Shown in pieces: positions 15,501 through 16,418 of a stretch of 16,418 nt of DNA. The stretch is taken from assembly GCA_020048255.1 (NCBI GenBank), contig JAIFMR010000212.1, positions 1 through 16,418 of the forward strand. The letters run 5' to 3'. The notes under the pieces are model-generated. The model had not been told where the DNA came from, made no database searches, and saw only the letters and a program-made list of their open reading frames with translations. This DNA comes from Rhodoferax sp. (GTDB lineage: Bacteria; Pseudomonadota; Gammaproteobacteria; Burkholderiales; Burkholderiaceae_C). Position numbers and translations under genes: made by a program. Position 1 is the first letter of the stretch. Each line of letters begins with the position of its first letter.

Positions 15501-15590
15501 AACACCGCGGAACCGGCTCTGCCGGGCCGCTGGTGTTGCCCCCTTGAGGGGGGAACAGGCTACACGCAGTGAGCCTGGACGGGGGTGCTT
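15501..15590. repeat. Structured GC-rich intergenic repeat with three hairpins
   Basis: Within the 176-nt gap between solute-binding and permease genes are three stems: AACACCGCGG (15501-15510) with CCGCTGGTGTT (15527-15537), enclosing CCGGC/GCCGG (15513-15525); CCCCC TTGA GGGGG (15539-15552); and CAGGCT/AGCCTG (15556-15561, 15572-15577) with an inner CAC/GTG. From memory it resembles a dispersed repeat common in Comamonadaceae, with its CCCCCTTGAGGGGG core and trailing GGGGGTG. Placed right after the binding-protein stop, it could stabilise that mRNA or attenuate the permeases. The remainder of the gap (15416-15500) shows nothing recognisable. Confidence 0.6.
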
Positions 15591-15591
15591 C

Positions 15592-16418
15592 TTATGCAGC
15601 TACAAACTCGTTCCATTTCTGGACCATGTAGTTGTTCTCGTCCATCACGGCGTTCCAGCAAGCGATGCCACCCATGCGGGCTTCGTAGCTGCCACCATCG
15701 CGCACGGCACCCGCTTTGGCCAACACATCACCATTGGGGCTCTTGATGTCTTGTGTAGCGGCCTTGCCTTCCATCCAGTAAGCCCACTCGTAGGCTTCCA
15801 TCTTGGACTTGGCGGTGTCCAGCACGGCGCTGTAATAACCCTGGCGGTTCAGGTAGGCACCAGCCCAGCCGTCGAGGAACCAGTTGATGAACTCATAAGC
15901 CCCGTCGAGCTTGCGGCCAGACAAGGTGGCAGGCAGGCCAAACCCGGCAGCCCAGGCGCGGTAGCCTTCTTTCAGAGGCTGGAAGTTGCAGGCAATTCCC
16001 TTGGTGCGCACCGCGGTCACGGCGGGGCTCCACATCGACTGGATCACCACTTCACCCGACGCCATCAGGTTGACGGACTCGTTGAAGTCTTTCCACAGGC
16101 TGCGGAACTGGCCGGCTTTTTTGGCTTCAATCAGGGTCTTGATGGTCAGGTCAATTTCCTTCTTGGTCATGTTGCCCTTGTCGGGGTACTTGTAGGCCGC
16201 TTTGCCCTTGAACTCCGGGTTCAGCAACTCGGCCCAGGAGTCGATCGGGCGCTTGATCAAATCGGGGCGAATGCCCAGCGTATCGGCGTTGTAAACGGTA
16301 GGGATGAGCGACATGAACTGGGTTGGACTCTTGGCAAACACCTTGCTCTTTTCACTCTCCAAATAAATGACCTTCTTGGGCGCTGTACCCTGATCACCCA
16401 CCAACTTGTTGCCTACTT
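15592..16418 (-). CDS. Polyamine-type ABC solute-binding protein, PotD-like (5' end beyond window)
   Basis: The C-terminal 274 or so residues are present and the frame stays open to the right edge. They show a class II periplasmic binding protein of the spermidine/putrescine group: LIPTVYNADTLG, IDSWAELLNPEFKGKAAYKY, LMASGEVVIQSMWSPAV, GYRAWAAGFGLPATL and GAYEFINWFLDGWAGAYLNRQGYYSAV. A GTG at 16402-16404 is internal to the domain and is not the start. It is the first gene of the visible run feeding the two permeases. The ligand is not identifiable; the regulator and racemase-family genes downstream point to a small ureide, hydantoin or amino-acid-like compound, but that is inference. Confidence 0.88.
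   Translation of the reverse strand, partial: VGNKLVGDQGTAPKKVIYLESEKSKVFAKSPTQFMSLIPTVYNADTLGIRPDLIKRPIDSWAELLNPEFKGKAAYKYPDKGNMTKKEIDLTIKTLIEAKKAGQFRSLWKDFNESVNLMASGEVVIQSMWSPAVTAVRTKGIACNFQPLKEGYRAWAAGFGLPATLSGRKLDGAYEFINWFLDGWAGAYLNRQGYYSAVLDTAKSKMEAYEWAYWMEGKAATQDIKSPNGDVLAKAGAVRDGGSYEARMGGIACWNAVMDENNYMVQKWNEFVAA

Overview
The window looks like chromosomal DNA from a betaproteobacterium, most likely Burkholderiales/Comamonadaceae (Rhodoferax/Polaromonas-like). This is inferred from the gene families and from a GC-rich hairpin repeat at 15501-15590 that resembles repeats I remember from that family. No rRNA, tRNA, CRISPR, phage or transposase gene is visible. Coding density is high, with many tight or overlapping gene junctions.

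Layout, left to right. (1) 1-1526: a fumarylacetoacetate-hydrolase-family gene, cut by the left edge, diverges from a DenD-like D-erythronate dehydrogenase gene; the 244-bp region between them carries three inverted repeats. (2) 1529-4401 (minus): a two-gene unit coding for an orphan solute-binding lipoprotein and a histidine kinase with its own solute-binding sensor domain. Their ends overlap by 4 nt, with no transporter subunit or response regulator beside them. (3) 4466-5422 (minus) and 5470-6537 (plus): an atypical SDR protein with a TTG start diverges from a ferredoxin/flavoprotein reductase. (4) 6574-9659: purine breakdown genes puuD (membrane urate hydroxylase with cytochrome c), xdhC (xanthine dehydrogenase maturation) and hiuH (hydroxyisourate hydrolase), with a lipoprotein gene between xdhC and hiuH that appears frameshifted by an internal deletion. 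(5) 9796-12099: full-length malic enzyme with a phosphotransacetylase-like tail. (6) 12163-16418 (minus): an operon-like run of polyamine-type ABC solute-binding protein (cut by the right edge), two permeases, a GntR/FCD regulator and a hydantoin/Asp-Glu racemase-family protein.

How the parts may fit: XdhC supports xanthine-to-urate conversion, PuuD makes 5-hydroxyisourate and HiuH hydrolyses it, leading towards allantoin. The racemase-family gene and its ABC uptake genes could handle a related ureide or hydantoin, but that link is inference. Missing from the window are the xanthine dehydrogenase subunits, OHCU decarboxylase, allantoinase and the ABC ATPase.

The most interesting items are the orphan binding protein/kinase pair with a palindrome at its likely promoter, the broken lipoprotein gene, the racemase-family protein lacking its second catalytic cysteine, the long dyad in front of hiuH, and two near-identical 17-bp motifs inside codon-atypical patches of two unrelated genes.
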